Origin: Bacillota bacterium
Lineage (GTDB): Bacteria > Bacillota > Desulfitobacteriia > Desulfitobacteriales > JAJXUE01
Length of the DNA: 51,234 nucleotides
Assembly (NCBI GenBank): GCA_021811155.1
Contig: JAJZPO010000009.1
Location: forward strand, 1 to 51,234
Reading direction: 5' to 3'
The translations under genes were made by a program, and so were the position numbers. Below are positions 41,583 through 49,812 of this stretch, piece by piece (position 1 is the stretch's first letter; the number at the start of each line of letters is the position of its first letter). The notes under the pieces were generated by a model. It did no database searches. It saw only the letters and a list, made by a program, of their open reading frames with translations, and was not told the DNA's origin.

Positions 41583-41873
41583 TTACAAGTCCCTTCTTCC
41601 TCGGAGGCCGGCTCGAAACCGAACGGCATCCATTGTTCTTCATATTTCTTTAGGTTATGGTCTGATGGAGCCGTTTCCGGCCCTGACTTCTATTTTAATC
41701 TTCCGCTTGGGGGAAATCAATTGGATGAACTGAGGGCAAGGCTTTTGGCGTTTGCTCTATTGTTCCCCCAGAGAAAGCGAAATAGATTCCCCGGGCAGTG
41801 GACCGGTAGCGCTTGCCGGCCGCAGCTCGGAGAATCTATTCAGTAAACAGACGGAATCTAATAGTTTCAGGCC
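41583..41873. other. intergenic region without recognised gene
   Basis: These 291 bases between mqnE and the DUF5667-like gene contain no convincing ORF. A GCCGG/CCGGC pair occurs near 41800-41820. I see no terminator with a good U-run and no member of the repeat families. Confidence 0.5.
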
Positions 41874-42893
41874 TTAATCGTCATTTTCGCCGCCATCCCC
41901 GCCGGAGGCTTTATGTCCGTCATCCCCTGATGTCCTGCCGCCCTGGGAGTTTTGGGAGGGGGATATGGAGCGGCGTTCTGCTTGATCTCGGCTTTGTGCC
42001 TTGTTAGCTTGGGTAACGGCTTCTTTTTCTCCTTGTTTTTGCTTGTCCTGCTCTGTGGAAATCCCTGCCTCGTGGTCATCAGAAGAGCTGTTTGGCTTGT
42101 TAAGCTTTTCTGAGGCTTGCGCTGCGCCTGCGGTTTCTGCTGTGGTGGAGGCGCTTGGCGCCAAGGATTTTTGCAGGCTCGCCATTACCGGCGCGGCATC
42201 TTCATCGGCTTGAACCTGGTTAAAGACTGTGTCTGACTGGCCCATTTCTTCCCGGACTTTTTGCTTATCCGCATCATCCATCTTGTCCGCCACTTTTTCA
42301 ATCGAGCGCATGATGTTCAGAGCCACTGCTTTGGCTGCTGGGGCGGGAATCTTGACCAATAGACCGCTCAAGACCTGGATGTTGGCGGCATCGGATTTTG
42401 CCATGGCGCTTTGCATGGTTTGCAGCGTATTGGGATCCTGGAGCTTGGCCACTAAAGTTTGCGCGTCAGCAACCTTTTGCGCGTAGGATGCGAGAGCTTT
42501 CTGCGCCGCTGCAGTATTGCCGGCTTTCGCCATTTCCCGGGCAGCGGCCAGGTTCTGCAGCGCCTGATTATCCATCAGAGCTGCTTTCTGGGCGGTGTCG
42601 AAGGTGAAGAAGATCTGGATTCTCTGCATGAGGCCGGCGAGCCAATAGAAGGGGGAACTTGGCAGGGTGCCGGGGGATACGGGCTGTCCGTTGGCGTCGA
42701 GGACAGGGGGCAGGGCAGGTGTTGTTGACCCCGCTGTACCTGCAGTCGTCTGCGTTGTTGCTCCGGCCGCAGGCGCTGGAGAGGCAATGCTGGCGGGCTG
42801 GCTTCCAGCCGCGAGAGATGCAGCCGCGTTAAAGGGCAAAAGGAGAAAGGCCAGCGTTATGGCAATAGCGAGTGGTCTTCTTAAACCATTCAT
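41874..42893 (-). CDS. secreted DUF5667-like protein
   Basis: A 339-residue exported protein. The signal peptide (about 1-29, ending SLAAG) is followed by an Ala/Thr/Pro-rich linker, then the DUF5667 core (about 77-200): LPSSPFYWLAGLMQRIQIFFTFDTAQKAALMDNQALQNLAAAREMAKAG. The central region is helical and Ala-rich. The C-terminal ~90 residues are strongly polar (SSDDHEAGISTEQDKQKQGE) and end GGDGGENDD, so probably disordered. DUF5667 proteins are secreted and of unknown function, often near electron-transfer or stress genes. The ATG at 42893 follows AAGGAGTG. It is on the same strand as the cytochrome genes just upstream, 85 bases away. Confidence 0.85.
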   Translation of the reverse strand: MNGLRRPLAIAITLAFLLLPFNAAASLAAGSQPASIASPAPAAGATTQTTAGTAGSTTPALPPVLDANGQPVSPGTLPSSPFYWLAGLMQRIQIFFTFDTAQKAALMDNQALQNLAAAREMAKAGNTAAAQKALASYAQKVADAQTLVAKLQDPNTLQTMQSAMAKSDAANIQVLSGLLVKIPAPAAKAVALNIMRSIEKVADKMDDADKQKVREEMGQSDTVFNQVQADEDAAPVMASLQKSLAPSASTTAETAGAAQASEKLNKPNSSSDDHEAGISTEQDKQKQGEKEAVTQANKAQSRDQAERRSISPSQNSQGGRTSGDDGHKASGGDGGENDD

Positions 42894-42978
42894 AATCGGT
42901 CACTCCTTTATGCTGGTTGATTCGCTTTCATTGCAAAATACGCAGCAGCAAGGAGTTTTATGGGGGTATTTGCCGAAA

Positions 42979-43995
42979 TTAATCGCCACCCCAACTTTGG
43001 GTATTATGACAGCTGCCGCAGTCCAGGCCTATTCCCTGATGTTCTGCCACATCCTGAGGAGCTGTGTGGCAGAGACCGCAGGATACGCGGCCCTGAGGGG
43101 ATAGGGCCTGATGGGTAAAGTGGACAGGCTGCCAGGAACTAGTCTGGTGGCAGGCTGCACATTGGCTGGTAAACAGGGTGTGGTCCCGGTCCTGGGGTGC
43201 CTTGTGGCAGGATACGCAGGATTGGCCTACGCGGCTGTGGTCGAAACGCGCGCCCTGCCAGGTGGAAGTCGAGTGACAGCTGCCGCAAGCCTGTCCCACC
43301 CCTTGGTGAGTCTGGTCCTGGGGAGGTTTGTGGCACGTCCCGCAGGCTGATTGTCCCTGAGGGGATAGGGCCCGATGTTCGAAACGGGCAGGCTGCCAGG
43401 CTGTGGTCTGGTGGCACGCTGCGCAGTGGCCGGTAACCAAGCTGTGCCGGCTGTCTTTGGGCGCAGCGTGGCAGGAGACGCAGTTATTTAGCTGGGCTGG
43501 AGCCAAGCGGGTATGGTCAAAGCGTGTTCCTTGCCAGCTCCGGGTGGTGTGACAATCCGTGCATTTTACTCCGGCAGCAAAATCTTTGTGGACAGCATCC
43601 TTGGGTGCTGCGTGGCAGGTCTGACAGGTTTGATTGCTCCCGGGCGGAAAGAGCTGGTGGCTGAACTGACGGCTTGCATATGGGTCAGCGCTGCTGGCGT
43701 GCTCCACATGGCAAACCGTACAGGGTTTAGTATTTGGCTGGAGGTGAAACTGAAAACTGGCTGCCGACTTGAAGGTTGTCTTTAGGGCAGGGTGGCAGGC
43801 GATACTGCTGCAGCTCTGAGCAGGGTTTTTGCCTGCAGCGTGGCATGAGACACAGCCAGCTTTGCCTGCGTGAACCCCTTCTCCCGGTGAAAAAAGGGCA
43901 GCTTGCACCTTTGTCAGGGGCAGAAAGAGAATTATTGCCATAACCCCGATGATTGCAGCCATAATGAACAAATAACGGACTAACTGTTTGCGCAC
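42979..43995 (-). CDS. membrane-anchored multihaem cytochrome c, 13 haem motifs
   Basis: A 338-residue cytochrome. An N-terminal signal/anchor helix (VRYLFIMAAIIGVMAIILFL) is followed by 12 CxxCH sites and one CSSIACH site (CX4CH). In the second half haem motifs recur in a ~45-residue pattern with a separate His in WQxxxFxH segments (FDHTRL, FEHRAL, FDHSRV, FTHQAL), which probably supply distal axial ligands. It would be tethered outside the membrane and form a haem wire. GTG at 43995 is chosen because the upstream cytochrome b gene ends at 43998 and GGGGGGTGG precedes it; a longer frame to 44112 is out of frame with that gene. The pair likely takes electrons from menaquinol to an external acceptor. 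Confidence 0.92.
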   Translation of the reverse strand: MRKQLVRYLFIMAAIIGVMAIILFLPLTKVQAALFSPGEGVHAGKAGCVSCHAAGKNPAQSCSSIACHPALKTTFKSAASFQFHLQPNTKPCTVCHVEHASSADPYASRQFSHQLFPPGSNQTCQTCHAAPKDAVHKDFAAGVKCTDCHTTRSWQGTRFDHTRLAPAQLNNCVSCHAAPKDSRHSLVTGHCAACHQTTAWQPARFEHRALSPQGQSACGTCHKPPQDQTHQGVGQACGSCHSTSTWQGARFDHSRVGQSCVSCHKAPQDRDHTLFTSQCAACHQTSSWQPVHFTHQALSPQGRVSCGLCHTAPQDVAEHQGIGLDCGSCHNTQSWGGD

Positions 43996-43997
43996 GC

Positions 43998-44540
43998 TTA
44001 CCACCCCCCGTAAAAAGCTGTTCCTAAAACATGGACGAGCAAGATCCAGAGGAAGAGCCTGGTCATGGGAAGGTGCAGCTTGCGCCAGACCTGAAACCGG
44101 TTGCGCCACCACTGCAGCTGGCTCAGGCTGGACGAATCTTCTCCCAGCTGCTTGCGTCGCCCGAGTTCGCGGCCTAGTTCCATGTGCAAATAGCGCCCAA
44201 CAATACCGCTGGTGCAGAGGGCCAGGAGCAGCAGCACTGCTGCCCAGCCGGTGAGATTATGTACCCTAAGTCCCGTGTGCCATAAGATTATTGCTGTACC
44301 CCAAACGGCCGCCAGTTCATGAAAGCGCAGCCATTTCTTGATGCTGCCCCATTTCCAAAACCGTTTCCGCAGAGAATAGCTCAGGGATAGAAGGATTAGC
44401 AGAGTGCCGGTTGCGCCAGCCAGCAGAAGTTGGCTGTTTGGGACGGCGGAAAGCTGGTTTTGCCCCCACACGCCGGCCAGGAGCAGAACCGAGGCTCCGG
44501 CAGCCACTATCAGGACAGCGCGAAGAATAATTCTGACCAT
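43998..44540 (-). CDS. small cytochrome b-like membrane protein
   Basis: A 180-residue membrane protein with four helices. Candidate haem b ligands are His in RFHELAAVWGT and WHTGLRVHN, and in RKLHLPMTRLFLWILLVHVLG, giving at least two bis-His pairs as in cytochrome b561-like quinol oxidases. The ATG at 44540 follows GAGGATG; a longer frame to 44636 is unlikely. Its stop lies 2 bases before the multihaem cytochrome start (TAAGCGTG), so the two are translated together. It most plausibly oxidises menaquinol and passes electrons to the attached haem chain. The exact family was not identified. Confidence 0.8.
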   Translation of the reverse strand: MVRIILRAVLIVAAGASVLLLAGVWGQNQLSAVPNSQLLLAGATGTLLILLSLSYSLRKRFWKWGSIKKWLRFHELAAVWGTAIILWHTGLRVHNLTGWAAVLLLLALCTSGIVGRYLHMELGRELGRRKQLGEDSSSLSQLQWWRNRFQVWRKLHLPMTRLFLWILLVHVLGTAFYGGW

Positions 44541-44773
44541 AAATTTGCATCCTCGCATATCACGTAGTTGGGACGAAAAGAACTTGGGTCCTCTGCAAGT
44601 TGTGTCTATTTTATTCTTAGTTCTTCTGATTTTCAATACATTTCGACAGAAACCACCGTAATTTGAGTCCGCGAAAAGTTGCTGGAACAGGGAGTTTGTC
44701 GTGGTCAGGCGCTGGTTAGGTCCAGAAAAAATACTCTTTGCCGTCAGCAGGAAAATTTTATCTCTTTAATAAG
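44541..44773. other. divergent intergenic region
   Basis: This AT-rich stretch separates the divergent cytochrome b and Mg2+ transport transcripts. It should contain the minus-strand cytochrome promoter, but I could not pick a convincing pair of hexamers. No ORF or repeat was recognised. Confidence 0.5.
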
Positions 44774-44802
44774 TTGACAAGGGCTGGCAAACTTCATATG
44801 AT
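44774..44802 (+). promoter_or_regulatory. promoter of the M-box transcript
   Basis: A perfect TTGACA (44774-44779) and TATGAT (44797-44802) are spaced by 17 bases. Transcription would start near 44809, just ahead of the M-box. Confidence 0.85.
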
Positions 44803-44825
44803 GATTAGAGACTAACAAAATTCCT

Positions 44826-44985
44826 GTTAGGTGAGGCTTCTGTACGGAGCACATGCTGCTGCCCAGAAATGTCGAAAGACGCCAATGGGTTAACAGGTAT
44901 TACCGGATTAAGGTTTTACCTAATGTAGCTGAGTATAAACACTCTAGCCGTACACGTGCCAAAACTCAACGAGTAGGGAATATAT
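44826..44985 (+). promoter_or_regulatory. M-box (ykoK) Mg2+ riboswitch
   Basis: The leader matches the M-box consensus in order: GTTAGGTGAGGCTTC, TACGGAGCACATGCTGCTGC, CCAGAAATGTCGAAAGACGC, CAATGGGTTAACAGG, then GTAGCTGAGT, ACTCTAGCCGTACACG and AACTCAACGAGTAGGG. A terminator follows at 45005-45039. In known examples Mg2+ binding promotes termination, lowering Mg2+ importer expression. Confidence 0.96.
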
Positions 44986-45004
44986 GTTTTTGGCTGTGCC
45001 ACTG

Positions 45005-45039
45005 ACAAACTTCCCTATGACTGGGAAGTTTGTTTTTTG
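45005..45039 (+). terminator. M-box-linked intrinsic terminator
   Basis: ACAAACTTCCC (45005-45015) and GGGAAGTTTGT (45023-45033) form a perfect 11-bp stem with a 7-nt loop, followed by TTTTTTGT. It is the probable off-state platform of the Mg2+ riboswitch. Confidence 0.92.
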
Positions 45040-45064
45040 TAATACTATTGGCGGAGGTGGTTTT

Positions 45065-45133
45065 ATGGACGCCGGACCTAGTGGTAATTCAGGCAGCTCA
45101 ATAAGAACAGTCCGGTTGTCGAACCACCGTTAA
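45065..45133 (+). CDS. 22-codon leader ORF after the M-box
   Basis: ATG at 45065 follows GGAGGTGG by about 5 bases, one of the strongest ribosome sites in the window, and a short frame (MDAGPSGNSGSSIRT, then VRLSNHR) ends at 45133. The peptide is polar and resembles no family known to me. It lies between the riboswitch terminator and the first Mg2+ gene, a position where translated leaders such as mgtL act in other bacteria. It may be a translational control element or merely coincidental. Confidence 0.5.
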   Translation: MDAGPSGNSGSSIRTVRLSNHR

Positions 45134-45175
45134 CCAAGGTAGCCGGCAACCGGGGAACAAAGGGAGGGATTGCCG

Positions 45176-46474
45176 GTGGTGCACGTAAAAGTTCTGGGGG
45201 AATTTTTCTTCAGTCAGGTTTTGCACAAACCTATCTATGATGCAGACGGCCGTCTGGTGGGCAGGCTGCGGGATATGGCGGTGCGCTGGGACGGGGCTGC
45301 GCCGCGGGTTTCGGGCATCAAATTTGCCAGAGGCCTGCAGGACCATATCGACATCAACCAAATCGAGCACTGGGATGAGACGGGTTTAAAGCTCAATATC
45401 TCGCTCACCCCGGAAAATGTCAAGCCCTTGCAGGCAGATGAAATTTACGTCGGCAAGTGGCTCCTGGACAAGCAGATTATCGACTTGAAAGGGTCCAAGC
45501 TGGTACGGGTAAACGATATCAAGCTGTCCTGGGTGAACCTGGGCGAGACCAGCGACATCATTCTGGTTGCGGTTGACATCGGCTTGAGCGGCATCCTGCG
45601 GCGTTTGGGCATGGGTTTTTTGAGCCGGAGCACGGAAAACAACCAGTTTGTGGGCTGGCAGTATATTAAACCTCTGGAGAACAGGACGGCCAATCTCCAG
45701 CTGAGCCAGGAGCAGTCCAGACTGAGCCAGCTCCACCCGGTGGATATTGCGGATATTATTGAAAACCTGGACCACCAGGAGCGCAGCGAGTTTATCGATG
45801 ACCTGGACAACCAGACTGCCGCTGAGGCCCTGGAGGAATTGGACCTGGATACCCAGGTGGCGATCATTGAGCAGATGGACAGTGAACGGGCTTCCGACAT
45901 CCTGGAAGAGATGGCGCCCGATGAGGCGGCAGACATTCTGGGTGAGCTGACGGAAGAGAAGTCCAGCGAGCTGTTGAACCTGATGGAGCCAGAGGAAGCC
46001 CGCGAAGTCATGGGACTCATGCAGTACCCGGAAGATACCGCTGGGGCCCTGATGACCACCGAGTTCATTGCTTTTGCAGCGGGCATGACGGCGGAAGAAA
46101 CCATTAACCAGCTGCGGGAACTGGCCCCGTCCGCTGAGACAATCTATTACCTTTATGTCCTGGACGAGAATAAAGCGCTGCAGGGCGTGGTCTCCCTGCG
46201 CGATTTAATCGTGTCTAAACCCCAGGCTGCCCTGGGCGAAATCATGTCGGTCAGGTTGGTTAAGGTAAGTCATGACGATGACCACGACAAAGTGCTGGAG
46301 GTTGTCAGCAAGTACAACCTCTTGGCCGTGCCCGTGGTGGATGATGCGGGTATAATGCTGGGCATCATTACTGTAGACGATGTTTTGGAGACGGTACTGC
46401 CCGACCGCAGCAGCCTGGATACTTTTTCTAACTTTGTTATGCCCAGACTGCGGGGATGGAGGTGGGGCGAATGA
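45176..46474 (+). CDS. PRC-barrel, MgtE_N and CBS-pair protein without transport domain
   Basis: A 432-residue soluble protein. The N-terminal region (about 1-160) has a PRC-barrel-like start (KPIYDADGRLVGRLRDM) and a second similar segment (SKLVRVNDIKLSWVN). It is followed by the MgtE N-terminal superhelix (about 180-290), with repeats such as LHPVDIADIIENLDHQERSEFIDDL and DEAADILGELTEEKSSELLNLM, and a CBS pair (about 300-420). It lacks the membrane domain of MgtE. In MgtE these two domains sense cytosolic Mg2+ and gate the pore. The GTG at 45176 is best spaced from GGGAGGG. Its stop overlaps the nrmA start as ATGA, so it probably gates that transporter. Confidence 0.85.
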   Translation: MVHVKVLGEFFFSQVLHKPIYDADGRLVGRLRDMAVRWDGAAPRVSGIKFARGLQDHIDINQIEHWDETGLKLNISLTPENVKPLQADEIYVGKWLLDKQIIDLKGSKLVRVNDIKLSWVNLGETSDIILVAVDIGLSGILRRLGMGFLSRSTENNQFVGWQYIKPLENRTANLQLSQEQSRLSQLHPVDIADIIENLDHQERSEFIDDLDNQTAAEALEELDLDTQVAIIEQMDSERASDILEEMAPDEAADILGELTEEKSSELLNLMEPEEAREVMGLMQYPEDTAGALMTTEFIAFAAGMTAEETINQLRELAPSAETIYYLYVLDENKALQGVVSLRDLIVSKPQAALGEIMSVRLVKVSHDDDHDKVLEVVSKYNLLAVPVVDDAGIMLGIITVDDVLETVLPDRSSLDTFSNFVMPRLRGWRWGE

Positions 46475-47730
46475 CCAACGTATGGCGCAAAAACAAAACA
46501 ATCCGCAGCCTGCTCCTCTTTCTCGCAGTTGTTGGTCCGGGTATTATCACTGCTAATGTTGACAACGACGCCGGCGGCATCACGACTTATTCGGTAGCCG
46601 GCGCTTCGTTTGGCTATAAGCTGCTATGGGTCTTTATCCCCATGACCCTGGCCCTGATCGTGGTGCAGGAAATGAGCGCCCGCATGGGCGCGGTTACCGG
46701 CAAAGGCCTGGCGGACCTGATCCGGGAGAAGTACGGGGTAAAGATTACCCTTGGTGTGATGGTGGCGCTGCTTTTAGGCAATTTGGGGAATACTGTTTCG
46801 GAATTTGCCGGGGTAGCCGCCAGCACCGAGATCCTGGGCATCAACAAGTATATTGCGGTTCCCCTCGGCGCCCTCCTGGTCTGGTGGATGGTGGTCAAGG
46901 GCTCTTACAAAATAGTGGAGCGGCTGTTCCTGGTTGCTTCCGGCCTTTATTTCACTTATGTGGTTTCCGGTCTCATGGCCCATCCGCCCTGGGGATCGGT
47001 ACTGCAGCAGATGGTCACTCCCAGCTTCAGCTTGAAGGGCGATTACCTCACCATGCTGATAGGACTCATCGGGACCACCATTGCCCCCTGGATGCAGTTT
47101 TATATCCAGTCTGCGGTGGTGGAAAAGGGGATAGGGGTGGACCAGTACAAGTATTCCCGCCTGGACGTTATTGTGGGCTGCTTCATGGTTGACTTTGTGG
47201 CCATTTTTATCGTGGTAGCCTGTGCCGCCACCATTTACGCGGCGGGAGTGCACATTGAGACGGCGGAAGATGCCGCACTGGCCCTGGCTCCCCTGGCGGG
47301 GAAGTGGGCATCAATCTTATTCAGCTTTGGCTTGCTCAATGCGTCATTGTTTTCGGCCTCTATCCTGCCTCTTTCCACAGCCTATTTCGTGTGCGAGGCC
47401 TTCGGCTTTGAGGCAGGGATCGATAAGTCCTGGGAGGAAGCGCCGGTGTTTTACTGGCTGTACACCTTTCTGATTGTGGTCGGGGCTGCCATTATCCTGA
47501 TTCCCAACATCTCCTTGATCCAGGTAATGCTCTTGTCTCAGGTGCTTAACGGCATCATGCTTCCCTTTATCCTCATTTTCATGCTGCAGCTGATCAACAA
47601 CCGGGATCTTATGGGCAAATACGTGAATTCGCGCGGATTTAACCTGATAGCCTGGCTGACTACAGGAACCATGATTGTATTGACCCTCCTGTTGGTGACA
47701 ATTTCCCTTTTCCCCAACCTGCTGGCCTAG
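46471..47730 (+). CDS. nrmA: NRAMP-related Mg2+ transporter (NrmA type)
   Basis: A 419-residue, eleven-helix protein of the NRAMP-related Mg2+ transporter group. Helix 1 has NVDNDAGGI in place of the DPGN of metal-transporting NRAMPs, and helix 6 has TTIAPWMQFYIQS, lacking the Met that favours Mn2+ and Fe2+. Both changes are characteristic of NRMT/NrmA proteins, which are known to carry Mg2+ and can be controlled by M-boxes in Clostridia. The ATG at 46471 follows GGAGGTGGGGCGA; an in-frame ATG at 46456 is less well placed. Coupled to the CBS gene and under the M-box, it should import Mg2+ when the ion is scarce. Compare the canonical MntH at 29.6 kb. Confidence 0.92.
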   Translation: MTNVWRKNKTIRSLLLFLAVVGPGIITANVDNDAGGITTYSVAGASFGYKLLWVFIPMTLALIVVQEMSARMGAVTGKGLADLIREKYGVKITLGVMVALLLGNLGNTVSEFAGVAASTEILGINKYIAVPLGALLVWWMVVKGSYKIVERLFLVASGLYFTYVVSGLMAHPPWGSVLQQMVTPSFSLKGDYLTMLIGLIGTTIAPWMQFYIQSAVVEKGIGVDQYKYSRLDVIVGCFMVDFVAIFIVVACAATIYAAGVHIETAEDAALALAPLAGKWASILFSFGLLNASLFSASILPLSTAYFVCEAFGFEAGIDKSWEEAPVFYWLYTFLIVVGAAIILIPNISLIQVMLLSQVLNGIMLPFILIFMLQLINNRDLMGKYVNSRGFNLIAWLTTGTMIVLTLLLVTISLFPNLLA

Positions 47731-47750
47731 AGGATATGGAAAGTGACTCA

Positions 47751-47780
47751 AAACCCGGAGCGAAGCTCCGGGTTTACGCA
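47751..47780 (+). terminator. intrinsic terminator after nrmA
   Basis: AAACCCGGAGC (47751-47761) and GCTCCGGGTTT (47765-47775) form a perfect 11-bp stem with a 3-nt loop. The U-run is short (TTTACGCA). Confidence 0.65.
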
Positions 47781-47813
47781 TACGCATATTAGACTACCTG
47801 TGCAGAGGTTTTT

Positions 47814-49802
47814 GTGAGCAAACTCATTTTCTTTCTTCTTTTAATTCTATCAGTCGGTTTTTTCAGCTCTGAGGTGTACCGGCGTTGGCGGGCCACAAGG
47901 CTGGGCAGGCCGGAGGACCGCAGCGACCGCCGGCGTGAGCGGTGGAAGTATTTTTTCACCCAGGTTGTGCTGCAGCAAAAAATCAGGAAATACCCGTGGT
48001 TTGGCCTGATGCATGTGTTTATGGCAGCGGGATTTCCGGTTTTAGGGTTAAGCAGTATCAACATGGCTGTGGCGGGTCTTTATCATGCCGCGCTTCCTCT
48101 CATCGGAGATAATGCGATATTCCTGGCAATAAGGGATTTGTTTATGGCCCTGGTAATCCTGGGGGTTTGCGGCTTTATCCTGCGCCGGACGGTAAAGAAA
48201 CCGGACTGGCTGCATAATTCCTGGAAGGCCTTTGGGATTTTGCTGTTGATCCTGGTCGTTGCCGGCAGTGAGCTGCTGTTTTACGCGGTTCAAGTTTCTC
48301 TGGCCCAGTCTCCGCAGGGGGGCGCCTGGCTGGTTGCTCCGGTTTCCTATTTGTTCGCTGGCATGAGCAAAGCTGCGGCTTCTGTTTTGCTTGAAAGTTT
48401 CTGGTGGCTGCATTTCCTTGCCATCTTTGCCTTCCTTTTTATTATCCCGCGCTCCAAGCACCTGCACCTGGTCTTTGCTCCTTTCAATACTTACTGGCAT
48501 TCCCTCGCACCCAAAGGCTCACACAGGCCGGTCCAATTGGCGGGGGAGCCGGAAGAAACTTACGGGGCGGGTAAGCTGGAGGACTTCAGTTGGAAACAAC
48601 TGCTTGATGCCTTCAGCTGTGTTAAGTGCGGGCGCTGTCATGGCAGCTGTCCCGCTTTTCAAAGCGGTGAAGAGTTAAAGCTAAAAAAAATCAACGGGCG
48701 CCTGCGCACCCAGATGGAACGAAAAGCCTTAGGAAGAGGGAGAGGCAGCGCTGGAATTTCCGGTGCAAAAGAGCGTAAAAAGGCTGGAAAGAAGAAATTT
48801 ACGGACCAGGGGAAACTAATTGCCGGGGTTGTCAAAGAGGAGGACATCTGGAGCTGCACCACCTGTGGGGCCTGCGAAGAGGCCTGTCCGGTCTCCTGCG
48901 AGCATATTTCCAAGCTCATAGATATGCGGCGCCATCTCGTGTCAAGCAAACAAAGACTTGCCCCGGAAATTGAGCAGGTTTTTTATGGGATTGAGAATTA
49001 CGGCAATCCCTGGGGCAAGAAGCGTGAATGGAGTACGGCATTCGCCTGGGCGGAGGAACTGGGGATTCCAACTTTGGCGGCCAAGCCTGCTGCGCAGTAC
49101 CTGTATTTCGTTGGCTGCACGCCTGCTCATGATGAGTCAGCCCGTAGAGCCGCAGTTGCCTTCGCGAAGATTTTAAAGCAAGCCGGAGTGGATTTTGCGA
49201 TTCTAGGCGCCGAGGAATCCTGCTGCGGCGAGACGGCGCGGCGGCTGGGAAACGAAGCGCTCTTTCAAACTGCAGTCAAAAGAAATATCGCCGCCTGGAA
49301 CAGCCGCAGCATCAGGAAGATCATCACCGCCTGTGCCCACTGTTTCAACACCCTGCACAACGAGTATCCCCAGTTTGACGGGAACTTTGAAGTGATACCA
49401 CATGTGAAGCTGTTGGCAGACTTGCTGCAAAAGGGAAGGCTAAAACCGCAAAAAGCGCGGAATATCACCGCCACTTTCCACGATTCCTGCTATCTGGGGC
49501 GCTACAATGCTTTTTATGATGAGCCGAGGGAAATCCTAAAGGCCATCCCCGGTGTCAGCCTAATAGAGATGCCGCGCAGCAGGGAAAACTCTTTTTGCTG
49601 CGGCGCCGGCGGCGGACGTTTCTGGCAGAAGGCTGAAAACGCGATTACGCAAAACCGGGCCCAGGAAGCCCAGGCAACCGGGGCTGAAGTAGTCTGCACC
49701 ACGTGCCCCTACTGCCGTATAGTCTTGGACAAAGAAATCGGGTGTATGGACAAAGGTATCAGGACCGCGGATATTACTGAAATTCTTGAGGAAAGTCTGT
49801 GA
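47814..49802 (+). CDS. membrane Fe-S oxidoreductase with cytochrome b-like N-terminus (EMO/HdrD type)
   Basis: A 662-residue protein. The N-terminal half (about 1-235) is a NarI-like cytochrome b domain with five or six helices and candidate haem His in GLMHVFMAAGFP, WWLHFLAIF and SKHLHL. A ferredoxin-like domain follows with CVKCGRCHGSCP and CTTCGACEEACPVSC for two [4Fe-4S] clusters, then two CCG domains: ESCCGETARRLGN with CAHCFNTLHNEYP, and FHDSCYLGRYNAFYDEPREIL with CCGAGGGRFW and CTTCPYC. This architecture is known for EtfAB:menaquinone oxidoreductases and HdrD-like enzymes. No etfAB is adjacent, so the partner is inferred. The GTG at 47814 follows AGAGG. Confidence 0.9.
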   Translation: MSKLIFFLLLILSVGFFSSEVYRRWRATRLGRPEDRSDRRRERWKYFFTQVVLQQKIRKYPWFGLMHVFMAAGFPVLGLSSINMAVAGLYHAALPLIGDNAIFLAIRDLFMALVILGVCGFILRRTVKKPDWLHNSWKAFGILLLILVVAGSELLFYAVQVSLAQSPQGGAWLVAPVSYLFAGMSKAAASVLLESFWWLHFLAIFAFLFIIPRSKHLHLVFAPFNTYWHSLAPKGSHRPVQLAGEPEETYGAGKLEDFSWKQLLDAFSCVKCGRCHGSCPAFQSGEELKLKKINGRLRTQMERKALGRGRGSAGISGAKERKKAGKKKFTDQGKLIAGVVKEEDIWSCTTCGACEEACPVSCEHISKLIDMRRHLVSSKQRLAPEIEQVFYGIENYGNPWGKKREWSTAFAWAEELGIPTLAAKPAAQYLYFVGCTPAHDESARRAAVAFAKILKQAGVDFAILGAEESCCGETARRLGNEALFQTAVKRNIAAWNSRSIRKIITACAHCFNTLHNEYPQFDGNFEVIPHVKLLADLLQKGRLKPQKARNITATFHDSCYLGRYNAFYDEPREILKAIPGVSLIEMPRSRENSFCCGAGGGRFWQKAENAITQNRAQEAQATGAEVVCTTCPYCRIVLDKEIGCMDKGIRTADITEILEESL

Positions 49803-49812
49803 ACACAGAAGA

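Noticed and set aside
46471-47730. Second MntH-type manganese transporter
   Set aside because: It lacks DPGN and the helix-6 Met and is controlled by a Mg2+ riboswitch, which point to Mg2+ transport.
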